Below, one piece after another: positions 33,492 through 42,393 of a stretch of 64,000 nucleotides of DNA. Below the pieces are notes generated by a model, which worked only from the letters and a program-made list of their open reading frames with translations, was not told the DNA's origin and made no database searches. Position 1 is the stretch's first letter, and each line of letters opens with the position of its first letter. This DNA is from Microbispora triticiradicis (lineage in GTDB: Bacteria; Actinomycetota; Actinomycetes; Streptosporangiales; Streptosporangiaceae): NCBI GenBank assembly GCA_003260025.2, contig QFZU02000192.1, positions 1-64,000 on the forward strand, given 5' to 3'. Made by a program: the position numbers and the translations under genes.

Positions 33492-35152
33492 GTGAACTGA
33501 GAACCGTGCCCGAGCGCATCGCCGGGCCGGCCACATTCCTGGACGACCGCCTGGGCGCGGGCGGCTTCGCCAGACGCAACCTGCGCAAGATATTTCCCGA
33601 CCACTGGTCCTTCCTCCTCGGCGAGATCGCGCTGTACTCGTTCGTCATCCTGCTGCTTACGGGCACCTTCCTGACGTTCTGGTTCAAGCCGAGCATGGGG
33701 GAGATCGTCTACAACGGCACGTACGCCCCGCTCAAGGGGGTGGCGATGTCCGAGGCGTACGCGTCCACGCTCGACATCAGCTTCGAGGTCCGGGGCGGCC
33801 TGCTCATCCGGCAGATCCATCACTGGTCCGCGCTGGTCTTCATCGGCGGCATGATGGCGCACGCGCTGCGGGTCTTCTTCACCGGCGCCTACCGCAAGCC
33901 GCGCGAGCTCAACTGGATCATCGGCGTGGTGATCCTCTCCGTCGCGCTGTTCGAGGGCCTGACCGGCTACTCCCTGCCCGACGACCTGCTGTCCGGCGCC
34001 GGCCTCCGGGTCACCCAGGGGGTGGTCATCGGACTGCCGGTGGTCGGCACCTACCTCAACTTCTTCCTGTTCGGCAGCGAGTATCCGGGTGAGGACGTCA
34101 TCTCCCGCTTCTACTCGATCCACATCCTGCTCCTGCCCGGCCTGATCCTGGCGCTGGTCACCGCGCACCTGATCCTGATGTGGGTGCAGAAGCACACCCA
34201 GTTCCCCGGCAAGGGGCGGACCAACCGCAACGTGGTCGGCGCGCCCTTCTACCCGGCCTTCATGGCGAAGTCGGGGGCGTTCTTCCTGTTCACGTTCGCC
34301 GTGATCGCCGGGCTCGGCACGTTCGCGCAGATCAACCCGGTCTGGCTGTACGGGCCGTACACCCCCGCCGACATCTCGGCCGGCTCGCAGCCAGACTTCT
34401 ACCTGGCCTTCCTCGAAGGGGCGCTGCGCATCATGCCCGCCTGGGAGGTCAACCTCTTCGGCACCTCGCAGGCCGGCACGGTCCCGCTCAGCGTGGTCAT
34501 CCCCGCGCTGGTGCCGCTGGGGATCATCGTCGTCGGAATGGCCCTCTACCCGTTCCTGGAACGGTGGATCACCGGTGACCACCGCGAGCACCACCTCGCG
34601 GACCGGCCGCGCGACAACCCGCACCGCACCTCGATCGGCATGGCGGCCATCGCGTTCTACGGCGTGCTGTGGCTGTTCGGCGGCAACGACATCATCTCCG
34701 CGAACTTCCGCGTGAGCCTCTACACGACGACCTGGGCCGGACGGATCCTCGTGTTCGTCGCGCCCGCCCTGGCCTACGCGGTCACCTACCGCATCTGCCT
34801 GGGCCTGCAGCGCTCCGACGTCGCGGTGCTCACGCACGGCGTGGAGTCGGGGGTGATCAAACGAATGCCGGACGGCCGGTACGTCGAGGTCCACTCGCGG
34901 CCGGCGGAGGACATCGAGGCGCACCTGCGCGGCCGGGAACCGGTGCCGGTGCTGCCGTACGACGAGGCTGTGCCTCCCAGGGGCCTGCGCGGGCCGATCG
35001 GCCGACTGCGCCTGCGGATGTCCAGGGCGTACGGCGGGGAGAAGGTTCCAATAGCGAACGGCGGCCCGCACGGCGAGGACGGGCAGGCCGCACTTCCGGA
35101 CGCTCTCCCGGACACTCTTTCGGACGGGCAGAACCGCGCTCTGACGCGCTGA
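33488..35152 (+). CDS. qcrB: Cytochrome b subunit of bc complex
   Basis: A 554-residue QcrB. Heme-b ligand pairs are present: His111/112 with His212 and His125 with His227, in hydrophobic helices, plus the Qo-side segment and an actinobacterial C-terminal extension. TTG start at 33488 with GGAGG upstream, overlapping the qcrA stop (TTGA). It oxidises menaquinol in the cytoplasmic membrane together with QcrA. Without a local qcrC it may share the housekeeping cytochrome cc subunit or act in an alternative complex. Confidence 0.94.
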   Translation: MSELRTVPERIAGPATFLDDRLGAGGFARRNLRKIFPDHWSFLLGEIALYSFVILLLTGTFLTFWFKPSMGEIVYNGTYAPLKGVAMSEAYASTLDISFEVRGGLLIRQIHHWSALVFIGGMMAHALRVFFTGAYRKPRELNWIIGVVILSVALFEGLTGYSLPDDLLSGAGLRVTQGVVIGLPVVGTYLNFFLFGSEYPGEDVISRFYSIHILLLPGLILALVTAHLILMWVQKHTQFPGKGRTNRNVVGAPFYPAFMAKSGAFFLFTFAVIAGLGTFAQINPVWLYGPYTPADISAGSQPDFYLAFLEGALRIMPAWEVNLFGTSQAGTVPLSVVIPALVPLGIIVVGMALYPFLERWITGDHREHHLADRPRDNPHRTSIGMAAIAFYGVLWLFGGNDIISANFRVSLYTTTWAGRILVFVAPALAYAVTYRICLGLQRSDVAVLTHGVESGVIKRMPDGRYVEVHSRPAEDIEAHLRGREPVPVLPYDEAVPPRGLRGPIGRLRLRMSRAYGGEKVPIANGGPHGEDGQAALPDALPDTLSDGQNRALTR

Positions 35153-35168
35153 CCCGTCTTCAGGACCG

Positions 35169-35200
35169 ATGTGGTCCGGGCCGGCCGGCCCGGACCACAT
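35169..35200. terminator. Bidirectional terminator after qcrB
   Basis: A perfect 32-bp palindrome centred at 35184/35185 (arm ATGTGGTCCGGGCCGG), giving a stem of about 14 bp. It separates the convergent qcrB and hypothetical genes and probably ends both. Confidence 0.85.
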
Positions 35201-35221
35201 TCGGCTGCCCAAGGGTCCTGT

Positions 35222-35767
35222 TCAGCAGTCCCGCTGCTCCGGCACCGGCCACCGCGGCTCGGGCGGGTCGGCCGGGCGGATCTCGGTGAACAGCTTGAGC
35301 GTCACCGGCCGCAGCCGCTGCCACGCCTCGGCCGGCCAGCGCAGGCTCACCGAGGGGAACACGGTCTCCAGCACGATCTTCAGGTAGGAGCGGCCGGTGT
35401 GGGCGACCGGGACCTCCGTGCACAGAGCGGACACGGTCGCGGAGGTCTCCCGCCTGCCGAGCCGCAGCCGGGCGTTCCCCATGACCTCGTTGGGGGCGTG
35501 GCCGGTTTCGAGGTCCACCGACTCCCAGAAGAGCACGGGGGCCTCGTCCTCCTGCAGCCACGACGGATAGACCGGCAACGGCAGCTGCAGCGTGAAGCCC
35601 GCCAGCAGCCCGGGAGGGCTCAGATAGAAGGAGCCGTGGAAACAGGGCAGTTCGTGCAGGAGCCGGGGCCCCTTCGACGTCGTCATCGACAGCGTTCCCT
35701 CACTGGCGTCCATGGCGATCCGCCACGCGCTCGGATCGGCGTGGGACGCGTCCGGGACGAAGACCAT
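35222..35767 (-). CDS. Conserved-looking hypothetical protein
   Basis: A 181-residue protein I do not recognise. No signal peptide, no membrane segment; mixed beta-rich composition with segments such as LPCFHGSFYLSPPGLLAGF and a Pro/Trp-rich tail ending EQRDC. ATG at 35767 has GAGGTG about 9 nt upstream. Coding bias and the bidirectional terminator support a real gene. Confidence 0.65.
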   Translation of the reverse strand: MVFVPDASHADPSAWRIAMDASEGTLSMTTSKGPRLLHELPCFHGSFYLSPPGLLAGFTLQLPLPVYPSWLQEDEAPVLFWESVDLETGHAPNEVMGNARLRLGRRETSATVSALCTEVPVAHTGRSYLKIVLETVFPSVSLRWPAEAWQRLRPVTLKLFTEIRPADPPEPRWPVPEQRDC

Positions 35768-36224
35768 CAGTTGTTCACCTCGCTGTGCGGCCGGAAGGCG
35801 GCACGGTGGGGAGCGGAGAGGTTCCGCCGGTTCGAGCCGCCAAAAGAATGACGTATCCCGAGGGCCGGAACGTGACATGCGCATTGCGCCGGTAATTCAC
35901 CGCGTGTTCGCGTGTCACATTCCGCGGGCCGCGTTCGTCTTAATGGGAAAGAAGCGGTCCGGCGCTCCCGCGGGCCCCGCCGGGGCCGTCTGCAAAGGAG
36001 TGCCGGCCAAGGGGAGCCGGCAAAGGAGAGGGGGAGTAATTCTGGGCGTGGCGGTTCCGCCGGTGTAAATTGCGGGCGACGAGGAAATCGTCGAATCGGG
36101 CGGCGCAGGGGGTTGCGGCGCCGCGCGAAAAGGTGTCCGGCAGGGCGGGCCACGGGCGGCGACGTACGGTTATCGGCCCGGTGGGCGGCGTCCGGAGATC
36201 GGACCACGACTGCGAGGAGAGCGC
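35768..36224. other. Divergent intergenic gap with symmetric repeats
   Basis: About 457 nt between divergent genes. It holds an inverted repeat GGCCCC-GCC-GGGGCC (35973-35987) and a cassette in which GCAAAGGAG (35992-36000 and 36020-36028) flanks TGCCGGC/GCCGGCA arms (36001-36007 and 36016-36022). No gene is evident. Confidence 0.5.
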
Positions 36225-36752
36225 ATGGAGCGTAATCCGGATGGGCCGGCCGAAGCGGACTGCGCGTTCCAGGCGTTCGAGGAACACGCCGCTCTGCTCC
36301 ACGCGGTGGCGCGCAGCATGCTCGGCGACGGCGGGGAGGCCGCACGCGTGGTCGAGGAGACCCGGGCCCGCTGGCTGGCCGGTCAGGGCGACCGCTCGGC
36401 GGGGTTCCCGAACGCGCTCATCGGGCTGGTCGCCGTGCTGGCGCTGACGCGCCTGCGGGTCGCGCAGGCCAACGGCGAGGAGCACATCGGCCCCTGGCTG
36501 CCGGAGCCGCTGCGGGGCGAGCCCGATCTGCAACTGGCCGAGTCGGTCACGGCGGCCCTGTCGGCCGTACTCGGCATGCTGGACCGGGACGAGCGGACGG
36601 TGTTCCTGCTGCGCCATGGTTTCGGGCTCTCGTACGCCGACATCGCCGCGGTGACCGGGCTCACGGAGGAGGCGGTGGGCGTGATCGACGCCAGGGCCAG
36701 GGCGCGGGTGCGCTGCGAGGTGCGCCCGCTCCGGCGGGACGCCGGCGGCTGA
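36225..36752 (+). CDS. Degenerate, truncated ECF41-like sigma factor
   Basis: A 175-residue protein aligned with ECF41 sigma factors but without the SnoaL tail. The linker motif GPWLPEPL and a sigma-4-like segment (LRHGFGLSYADIAAVTGLTEEAVGVI) are kept, while the sigma-2 promoter-melting part is eroded: the family DAEDVVQE reads GEAARVVEE and region 2.3/2.4 is poorly conserved. ATG with GAGGAG upstream. It may be inactive, an adaptor or an anti-sigma-like decoy. Translation appears intact. Confidence 0.6.
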   Translation: MERNPDGPAEADCAFQAFEEHAALLHAVARSMLGDGGEAARVVEETRARWLAGQGDRSAGFPNALIGLVAVLALTRLRVAQANGEEHIGPWLPEPLRGEPDLQLAESVTAALSAVLGMLDRDERTVFLLRHGFGLSYADIAAVTGLTEEAVGVIDARARARVRCEVRPLRRDAGG

Positions 36753-36828
36753 ACCGCACCGAGGGGGCGGGCGGGGTGTGCAACTGAGGAGAACCCACAG
36801 TTACCACCCGCGCCCCTGCCACCCGCGG

Positions 36829-37245
36829 TCAGCGGCCTCGCTCCGTCAGCCCGTACAGGTTGCCGTCGTGGCCGCGGATCTGCGCCCACCGGCCCCCCTC
36901 CCGCCAGGGAGTGGCCTCCGGCGCCACGACGATCTCCACGCCCCGTGCCCGCAGGTCCCGGCAGGTGGCGTCGACGTCGTCGCAGTCGAACCAGCCGTGC
37001 GTCATCCGTCCGGCGCGGGCCTCCAGCGCCTCCAGGATCTCGGGCTCGACGGCGGCGAGGGCCACGCAGGTCTGCGCGCCCGGCGGGCGCACCTCCACCC
37101 AGCGGCGCCCCTCCCCCTGGGGGACGTCCGCCGCGATCTCGAAGCCCAGCGTCCCGGTGAGGAACTCCAGGGTCCTGCTCTGGTCGCCGACGTAGAGCAC
37201 GGCGAGCCGCGGGTTCACGATCACGATGCCTCCCGGGTGTGTCAC
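36829..37245 (-). CDS. VOC-family protein coupled to an ECF sigma factor
   Basis: A 138-residue VOC-fold protein (RLAVLYVGDQSRTLEFLTGT; second half GVEIVVAPEATPWREGG, RGHDGNLYGL). The GTG at 37245 overlaps the sigma-factor stop (GTGA); internal GTGs at 37224 and 37218 lie behind a GGGAGG site and may be the real start. Coupling to an ECF sigma factor makes it a likely target or partner; the ligand is unknown. Confidence 0.85.
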   Translation of the reverse strand: MTHPGGIVIVNPRLAVLYVGDQSRTLEFLTGTLGFEIAADVPQGEGRRWVEVRPPGAQTCVALAAVEPEILEALEARAGRMTHGWFDCDDVDATCRDLRARGVEIVVAPEATPWREGGRWAQIRGHDGNLYGLTERGR

Positions 37246-38183
37246 GCGCTCTGCGCCGAAAGCTGGCGCCGTACGGACGACGCGGCCACGGCCGGGTTGT
37301 CGGCGAGACCGAGCCGGACCTCCTTCAGGCGAACGGGGTCACCGATGACGTCGACGGACGCGATGCGGTCGCCGGAGAAGGCGAACTCGAGGACGAGCTG
37401 GAGGCGTCCGTACGGAGCGACCACCGCCCCCACGGCGCCGTTGACGAGAGCGGGCGAGGCGAAGCGCGCCCTGCGGATGTTGGTGCGCGTCTCCTCGGCG
37501 ACCGCCCGCGCGCCCCGCACCTCCGCCTGCGCCCTGGCCTGTCCGCGCAGGGCGACGGCGTCCGCCCGGCGTACGACGTCGGGAGCCAGCACCGCGAGCA
37601 GGGCGTCGATGTCGCCGGCCCGGGAGGCGGCCAGGAAGGCGTCCACCACCACACGCTGCCTGACCAGGTCGGAGGAGGGGACGTCGGCCGTGTCGTGCAC
37701 CCGGCGACGGGCACGGCTGGCCAGCTTCTTCGCCGCCGCCGGCGAGCGTTCCACGATCACGGCGATCTCGTCGAACGGCACGGCGAACAGGTCGTGCAGC
37801 ACGAAGGCGGCGCGCTCTGCCGGGCCGAGCGTGTCGAGGACCACGAGCAGCGCGAGACCGACGGAGTCGGCCAGCACCGCCTCGTCCGCCGGGTCGGCGG
37901 TCTCCTCGTGGGGGGCCAGCATGTCGAGTTCGGTCAGGTCGGCGAAGTCCTCACGCCGGCGGCTGCGTGAGCGCAGCATGTCGAGACAGACCCGCCCGGT
38001 GATCGTCGTGAGCCAGGCGGTCAGGTTGTCGACGGAGCCGGAGTCGGCCCGGCAGGCGCGCAGCCAGGTCTCCTGCACCGCGTCGTCGGCCTCGTCCGCG
38101 CTGCCCAGCATGCGGAACGCGACTCCGCGCAGATGCCCGCGGGATCGGTCGAAGTGCTCGGCCAATTGGGCCTGGTCGTTCAT
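37242..38183 (-). CDS. SnoaL-tailed ECF sigma factor (ECF41/ECF56-like)
   Basis: A 313-residue ECF sigma factor with sigma-2 (FRMLGSADEADDAVQETWLR), sigma-4 (LHDLFAVPFDEIAVIVERSP) and a C-terminal SnoaL-like domain (VVVDAFLAASRAGDIDALLA). The WLPEPL linker of true ECF41 is not found, so a related SnoaL-tailed group is possible. ATG start; followed by the overlapping VOC gene. Confidence 0.9.
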   Translation of the reverse strand: MNDQAQLAEHFDRSRGHLRGVAFRMLGSADEADDAVQETWLRACRADSGSVDNLTAWLTTITGRVCLDMLRSRSRRREDFADLTELDMLAPHEETADPADEAVLADSVGLALLVVLDTLGPAERAAFVLHDLFAVPFDEIAVIVERSPAAAKKLASRARRRVHDTADVPSSDLVRQRVVVDAFLAASRAGDIDALLAVLAPDVVRRADAVALRGQARAQAEVRGARAVAEETRTNIRRARFASPALVNGAVGAVVAPYGRLQLVLEFAFSGDRIASVDVIGDPVRLKEVRLGLADNPAVAASSVRRQLSAQSA

Positions 38184-38790
38184 CGGTCACCTTTCACCGT
38201 CGCGGTTCGTCGTATAGGTGGGGAGATGGAGAACGCACGTTTGACAAGGAGACGTCAGTGCCCGTACTGATTATTCTCGCCGGTTCGTTTGAACCAACGT
38301 GACGGGGAGGGGCACCGCGGGTGACCTCTCCGGCCGTGAAGCGCACCGGCCGGCTGCCGCCCGAGGTGCATACTATCCTCGCATCGACCGCTCATACTTT
38401 CGCGCCGTGCCGAAAATCGAGCACGGTGTCCGAAATCGGTGGCCGGTGAGACGCTGAAAGTTGTGTACCAGGGGCCCGCCGGGTCGTCCGGGGCCCTGCG
38501 CTCGGGTCTCGGCACGCTTATCGAAACGGTCATCCCTTACGGCAGGTACGGCTCTATGACGTTGGTCATGCCGTGCCATGCTTTTCGTTATATGTCGTGA
38601 TTGCGATACCTCGACGACTTTTCCTGGTCCCGTCGCGGGCGGGCAGACCGATATCCAAATTATGGATGACTTGTCATGAATCTGTTCCCTCTGCTCTGGT
38701 ATGGCAATCATCCGAACCATAAGCTGAGCGCAGTTGAGCTCCTGTGAAGAATTCGCCCCTGCCCTTGTTCCTTCATAGGAAGGCCCCGCA
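38184..38790. other. Long AT-richer gap before the phenazine regulator
   Basis: About 600 nt with no convincing gene. TTGACA (38241-38246) with TACTGA 18 nt on (38265-38270) could be a plus-strand promoter. Two adjacent palindromes near 38653-38677 are listed separately. The region probably holds the promoter of the ParB-like regulator. Confidence 0.6.
38653..38677. promoter_or_regulatory. Overlapping palindromes upstream of the ParB-like gene
   Basis: ATCCA-N5-TGGAT (38653-38667) and ATGAC-TT-GTCAT (38666-38677) share bases, 113 nt upstream of the regulator start. A further TATGG...CCATA pair lies at 38700-38721. They may be operators for the phenazine regulator. Confidence 0.4.
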
Positions 38791-39891
38791 GTGACACTTC
38801 ACACCGCAGCCGACACCGATCGCGAACTTGGAACTCGCCTTCCCGATGTGGCGGATCTGCGCCACCTGCCGTGGGAGATCGTGTCCGTCCGCGATCTCAC
38901 CTCCTCGCTGTCGCCGCGGAAGCGACGTGAGGACCCGGCGCACGTCCGGATGCTCGCGGAGATGGATCGCGCCTTCGATCCGCTCCTCGTTCACCGGCCG
39001 ACGATGCGGGTCATCGACGGCATGCACCGGTTGCGCGCCGCCGTGCTGAAGGGCAGGAACGAGATCGCGGTCCGGTTCTTCGACGGAAGCGAGGCCGACG
39101 CGTTCGTCCTGTCGGTCCGGCTCAACGTCGGCCACGGGCTGCCGCTGACGCTCGACGAGCGAAAGGAGGCGGCCGGGCGGATCATCGCCTCCCATCCGCA
39201 CTGGTCCGACCGGATGGTGGCCGAGAGCGCGGGGCTGAGCGCCAAGACCGTCGGCGTCCTGCGCCGGCGGCTCGGCGGGCAGGCGCAGTTCAGCCGCGTC
39301 GGCCGGGACGGGAAGTCCAGGCCGATCAGCAGCGTCGAGGGGCGTCGCAGCGCGGCCGCCCTGCTGGCGGCCAACTCGGAGATCTCCCTCCGGGAGCTGT
39401 CCAGGAAGACCGGGCTCTCCCTGGGGACCGTCCGGGACGTACGCGAGCGGCTCGACCGCGGGCAGGACCCGATCCCAGATCGGCTGCGCGCGAGGGAGGA
39501 GACCGGCGGCGGCTCGCGAAGCGAGACGGCGCCGGCCCAGGACGCGGCGCCGCGGACCGGAGTGGTCTCGCGGGCGGCGCAGTCCCGTCGCCCCCGCGTG
39601 GAGAGCCGGCGCAGGGGCGAGCCGAGGCAGCCGGGCTGCCCGGCGGGGGAGGCGGTGGAAACGGCGTCCGTGCTGCGCAAACTCGCGCGTGATCCGTCCC
39701 TGCGGGCGACCGAGTCCGGGCGGCTGCTGCTGCGGATGCTCCTGGCCACGGAGGTGGGCCCGGCCCAGTGGAAGGAGATCGCCGAGGCGGTTCCGGCCCA
39801 TTGCATGCCGCTCGTGCGCGCCGTCGTGCTCAGGAGATCAGAGGAGTGGGAAAGCCTGGCGAACATGGTGCGCAGGGGTTTCCCGGGGTGA
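38791..39891 (+). CDS. ParB-like pathway regulator of the phenazine cluster
   Basis: A 366-residue protein with an N-terminal ParB/sulfiredoxin-like fold (ParB box with DGMHRLRAAVL, Gly77-Arg80) and two HTH-like segments (about 140-170 and 200-225: SEISLRELSRKTGLSLGTVR). It matches the ParB-domain regulators of antibiotic clusters (StrR, Bbr, Teg15 group) rather than a chromosome-partition ParB: no parA or parS is seen. A Pro/Arg-rich region (about 240-290) links to a C-terminal helical domain. GTG with GGAAGG upstream. It lies 84 nt before phzB and is the likely activator. Confidence 0.85.
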   Translation: MTLHTAADTDRELGTRLPDVADLRHLPWEIVSVRDLTSSLSPRKRREDPAHVRMLAEMDRAFDPLLVHRPTMRVIDGMHRLRAAVLKGRNEIAVRFFDGSEADAFVLSVRLNVGHGLPLTLDERKEAAGRIIASHPHWSDRMVAESAGLSAKTVGVLRRRLGGQAQFSRVGRDGKSRPISSVEGRRSAAALLAANSEISLRELSRKTGLSLGTVRDVRERLDRGQDPIPDRLRAREETGGGSRSETAPAQDAAPRTGVVSRAAQSRRPRVESRRRGEPRQPGCPAGEAVETASVLRKLARDPSLRATESGRLLLRMLLATEVGPAQWKEIAEAVPAHCMPLVRAVVLRRSEEWESLANMVRRGFPG

Positions 39892-39975
39892 TCGGAAAAG
39901 CAACGGAGGTGCTTCTGCGGAGAAGGCACAGGGTGAAATATCGCCATTAATCAGCATTGGTTTGGAGGGTTCATC

Positions 39976-40464
39976 GTGTCAGAGACGACTCACTTTCCGG
40001 GAAGCGACACGGAGGCCGAACTCCGGAAAATCAACCGGGCGACGGTCGAGCAGTACATGAACACCAGAGGCGAGGATCGGCTGCGGCGGCACCTGCTGTT
40101 CACCGAGGACGGCGTCGGTGGTCTCTGGACCAACGACACCGGGCAGCCGATCGCGATCCGCGGGCGTGACCGCCTCGGCGAGCACGCCGTCTGGTCGCTG
40201 AAGTGCTTCCCCGACTGGGTCTGGACCAACATCCAGATCTTCGAGACGGACGACCCGAACTTCTTCTGGGTGGAGTGCGACGGCGAAGGCGCCATCCGCT
40301 TCCCCGGCTACCCCGAAGGCCACTACCGGAACCACTTCCTGCACTCCTTCCAGCTGGAGAACGGGAAGATCAAGCTGCAGCGCGAGTTCATGAACCCGTT
40401 CGAGCAACTGCGCGCGCTGAACATCCCCGTGCCCGAGATCAGGCGTGAGGGAATCCCCACCTAG
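39976..40464 (+). CDS. phzB: Phenazine biosynthesis protein PhzB
   Basis: A 162-residue PhzA/B-family protein of the ketosteroid-isomerase-like fold that condenses two aminocyclohexadiene carboxylate-derived ketones to the tricyclic phenazine precursor. Family segments visible: RHLLFTEDGVGGLWTNDTG, WVWTNIQIFETDDPNFFWVE and NPFEQLRALNIPVPEI. GTG with GGAGGG. Only one copy is present, as in other actinomycetes; Pseudomonas has phzA and phzB. Confidence 0.96.
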   Translation: MSETTHFPGSDTEAELRKINRATVEQYMNTRGEDRLRRHLLFTEDGVGGLWTNDTGQPIAIRGRDRLGEHAVWSLKCFPDWVWTNIQIFETDDPNFFWVECDGEGAIRFPGYPEGHYRNHFLHSFQLENGKIKLQREFMNPFEQLRALNIPVPEIRREGIPT

Positions 40465-40570
40465 GTCACATCCGCCGCGTGATCGTCAGCGGCTGCCAGG
40501 CAACCCCCCCAGCCGTCCCCGGCCGGGCGACGACGACGGCGCCGAGAGCGCCTCGACCCCATGGAGAACC

Positions 40571-41743
40571 GTGGATGACGTGATGCCCGCCATCCGGCTG
40601 AGCGCCGCGCTGCAGCAGCCGGAGTGGAGCGATGTCTCGCAGGTCCAGCGCGTCAAGGAAGTGCTCGCCTCCCGCCCCTCGCTCGTCAGGCCGGCGGACG
40701 TGCGCGCCCTGCGCGCCCTCCTTGCGGAGGTCGCCGCAGGAAACTCCCTGGTCGTGCAGTCGGGGGACTGCGCGGAGAACCCCGAGGAATGCACGCCCGA
40801 GCACGTGAGCCGCAAGTCCGCGGCCCTCGACGTGCTGGCCGGCGCCCTCAAGATGATCACGCACAAGCCCGTGCTGAGGGCCGGCCGCATCGGCGGCCAG
40901 TTCTCCAAGCCGCGTTCGAGCTCCACCGAGAAGGTCGGCGACCTCACCCTCCCGGCGTACCGGGGACACATGGTCAACGGCCCGGAGCCGACCGCCGAGA
41001 GCAGGCAGCCCGATCCGCTGCGGATACTCACCGGATACATGGCGGCCAGCGACATCATGGAGCACCTCGGCTGGCGCGGATCGTCCACCCGATCCCGGAT
41101 AGACCCGCCCGTGTGGACCAGCCACGAGGCGCTGCTGCTCGACTACGAGGTTCCGATGCTCCGCAGGGACGCGTCGGGACGGCTGATCCTCGGCTCCACG
41201 CACTGGCCCTGGATCGGCGAGCGGACGCGGCAGGTGGACGGCGCGCACGTCGCCCTGCTGGCCGAGGTCGCCAACCCGGTCGCCTGCAAGGTGGGCCCGA
41301 AGATGAGCAAGGACGAACTGCTCGGCCTGTGCGAGCGGCTCGACCCCGAACGCGAGCCCGGCCGGCTCACCCTCATCTCCCGGATGGGCGCCGACCAGGT
41401 GGCCTACGCCCTGCCGCCGCTCGTCGAGACCGTGAGATCCGCCGGACACCCTGTCATCTGGCTCTGCGACCCCATGCACGGCAACACGCGGGTCACCCCG
41501 TCGGGCCACAAGACCCGCCTCGTGCCGGCCCTGCAACAGGAGGTCCGGGAGTTCGTCACCGCGGTCGAGAGCGCGGACGGCGTCCCCGGCGGCCTCCATC
41601 TGGAGACCACGCCCGACGACGTGACCGAATGCGTCGCCGACGAGAGCGGCTTCGCCCAGGTGGGCGACCGCTACACGAGCTTCTGTGACCCCCGGCTGAC
41701 CCTCTGGCAGGCGGTCTCGGTCATCTCCGCCTGGGGCGGCTGA
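40571..41743 (+). CDS. phzC: Type II DAHP synthase PhzC
   Basis: A 390-residue class II 3-deoxy-D-arabino-heptulosonate-7-phosphate synthase, which boosts shikimate-pathway flux for phenazine formation. Seen: QSGDCAENPEECTPEH, GRIGGQFSKPRS and the metal/PEP segments toward DPMHGNTRVTPSGHKTR. GTG at 40571 with GGAG upstream. Lacks the long N-terminal regulatory part of primary-metabolism enzymes. Confidence 0.95.
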   Translation: MDDVMPAIRLSAALQQPEWSDVSQVQRVKEVLASRPSLVRPADVRALRALLAEVAAGNSLVVQSGDCAENPEECTPEHVSRKSAALDVLAGALKMITHKPVLRAGRIGGQFSKPRSSSTEKVGDLTLPAYRGHMVNGPEPTAESRQPDPLRILTGYMAASDIMEHLGWRGSSTRSRIDPPVWTSHEALLLDYEVPMLRRDASGRLILGSTHWPWIGERTRQVDGAHVALLAEVANPVACKVGPKMSKDELLGLCERLDPEREPGRLTLISRMGADQVAYALPPLVETVRSAGHPVIWLCDPMHGNTRVTPSGHKTRLVPALQQEVREFVTAVESADGVPGGLHLETTPDDVTECVADESGFAQVGDRYTSFCDPRLTLWQAVSVISAWGG

Positions 41744-41769
41744 CGCGACGGCTACCTGAAAGGACTTCC

Positions 41770-42393
41770 ATGTCCGGCATACCCGCAATCAAGCCCTACC
41801 CCCTTCCGGCGGCGGGCGAGCTGCCTCCCAACGCCGCCGGATGGACGCCCGATCCCGCTCGTGCCGTGCTCCTGATCCACGACATGCAGCGATACTTCGT
41901 CAGGCCGTTCGCCGACCCGACGAGGCACGAACTCGTGCAGAACGTCGCGCTGCTGCGGGACCGGAGCGTGGCGCTCGGCGTCCCGGTCGGCTACACGGCG
42001 CAGCCCGGCGACATGAGCGAGGAGCAGCGCGGACTCCTCAAGGACTTCTGGGGGCCCGGCATGCGCCGCGCCCCCGAGGACCGGCTCGTCGTCGACGAAC
42101 TCGCCCCCGCCCCCGGCGACTGGATGTTCACCAAGCTGCGCTACAGCGCGTTCTTCCGGTCCGACCTGCTGGAGCGCATGCGGCGCGCCGGCCGCGACCA
42201 GCTCGTGGTCTGCGGGGTGTACGCCCACGTCGGGGTGTTGATGACGGCGGTCGACGCCTTCACCAACGACCTGCAGACCTTCCTGGTCGCCGACGCCGTC
42301 GCCGACTTCACCGCCGCCTACCACCGCATGGCGGTCGAGTACGCGGCCGAGAGGTGCGCGGTCGTCCTGACGGCCAAGGAGGTGTTCTCGTGA
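41770..42393 (+). CDS. phzD: Isochorismatase PhzD
   Basis: A 207-residue isochorismatase-fold hydrolase converting 2-amino-2-deoxyisochorismate to trans-2,3-dihydro-3-hydroxyanthranilate. Catalytic Asp38 lies in LLIHDMQRYFVRPF, at the same number as in Pseudomonas PhzD; the GDWMFTKLRYSAFF and CGVYAHVGVLMTA segments are typical. Its stop overlaps phzE (GTGA). Confidence 0.96.
   Translation: MSGIPAIKPYPLPAAGELPPNAAGWTPDPARAVLLIHDMQRYFVRPFADPTRHELVQNVALLRDRSVALGVPVGYTAQPGDMSEEQRGLLKDFWGPGMRRAPEDRLVVDELAPAPGDWMFTKLRYSAFFRSDLLERMRRAGRDQLVVCGVYAHVGVLMTAVDAFTNDLQTFLVADAVADFTAAYHRMAVEYAAERCAVVLTAKEVFS

Noticed and set aside
38255..38720. Small minus-strand open frames in the gap before the phenazine regulator
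   Set aside because: Low-quality composition, no ribosome site and no recognisable domain; the region looks regulatory.
38791..39891. Chromosome-partition ParB
   Set aside because: No parA, parS or replication genes; the domain layout and position before phzB fit antibiotic pathway regulators.
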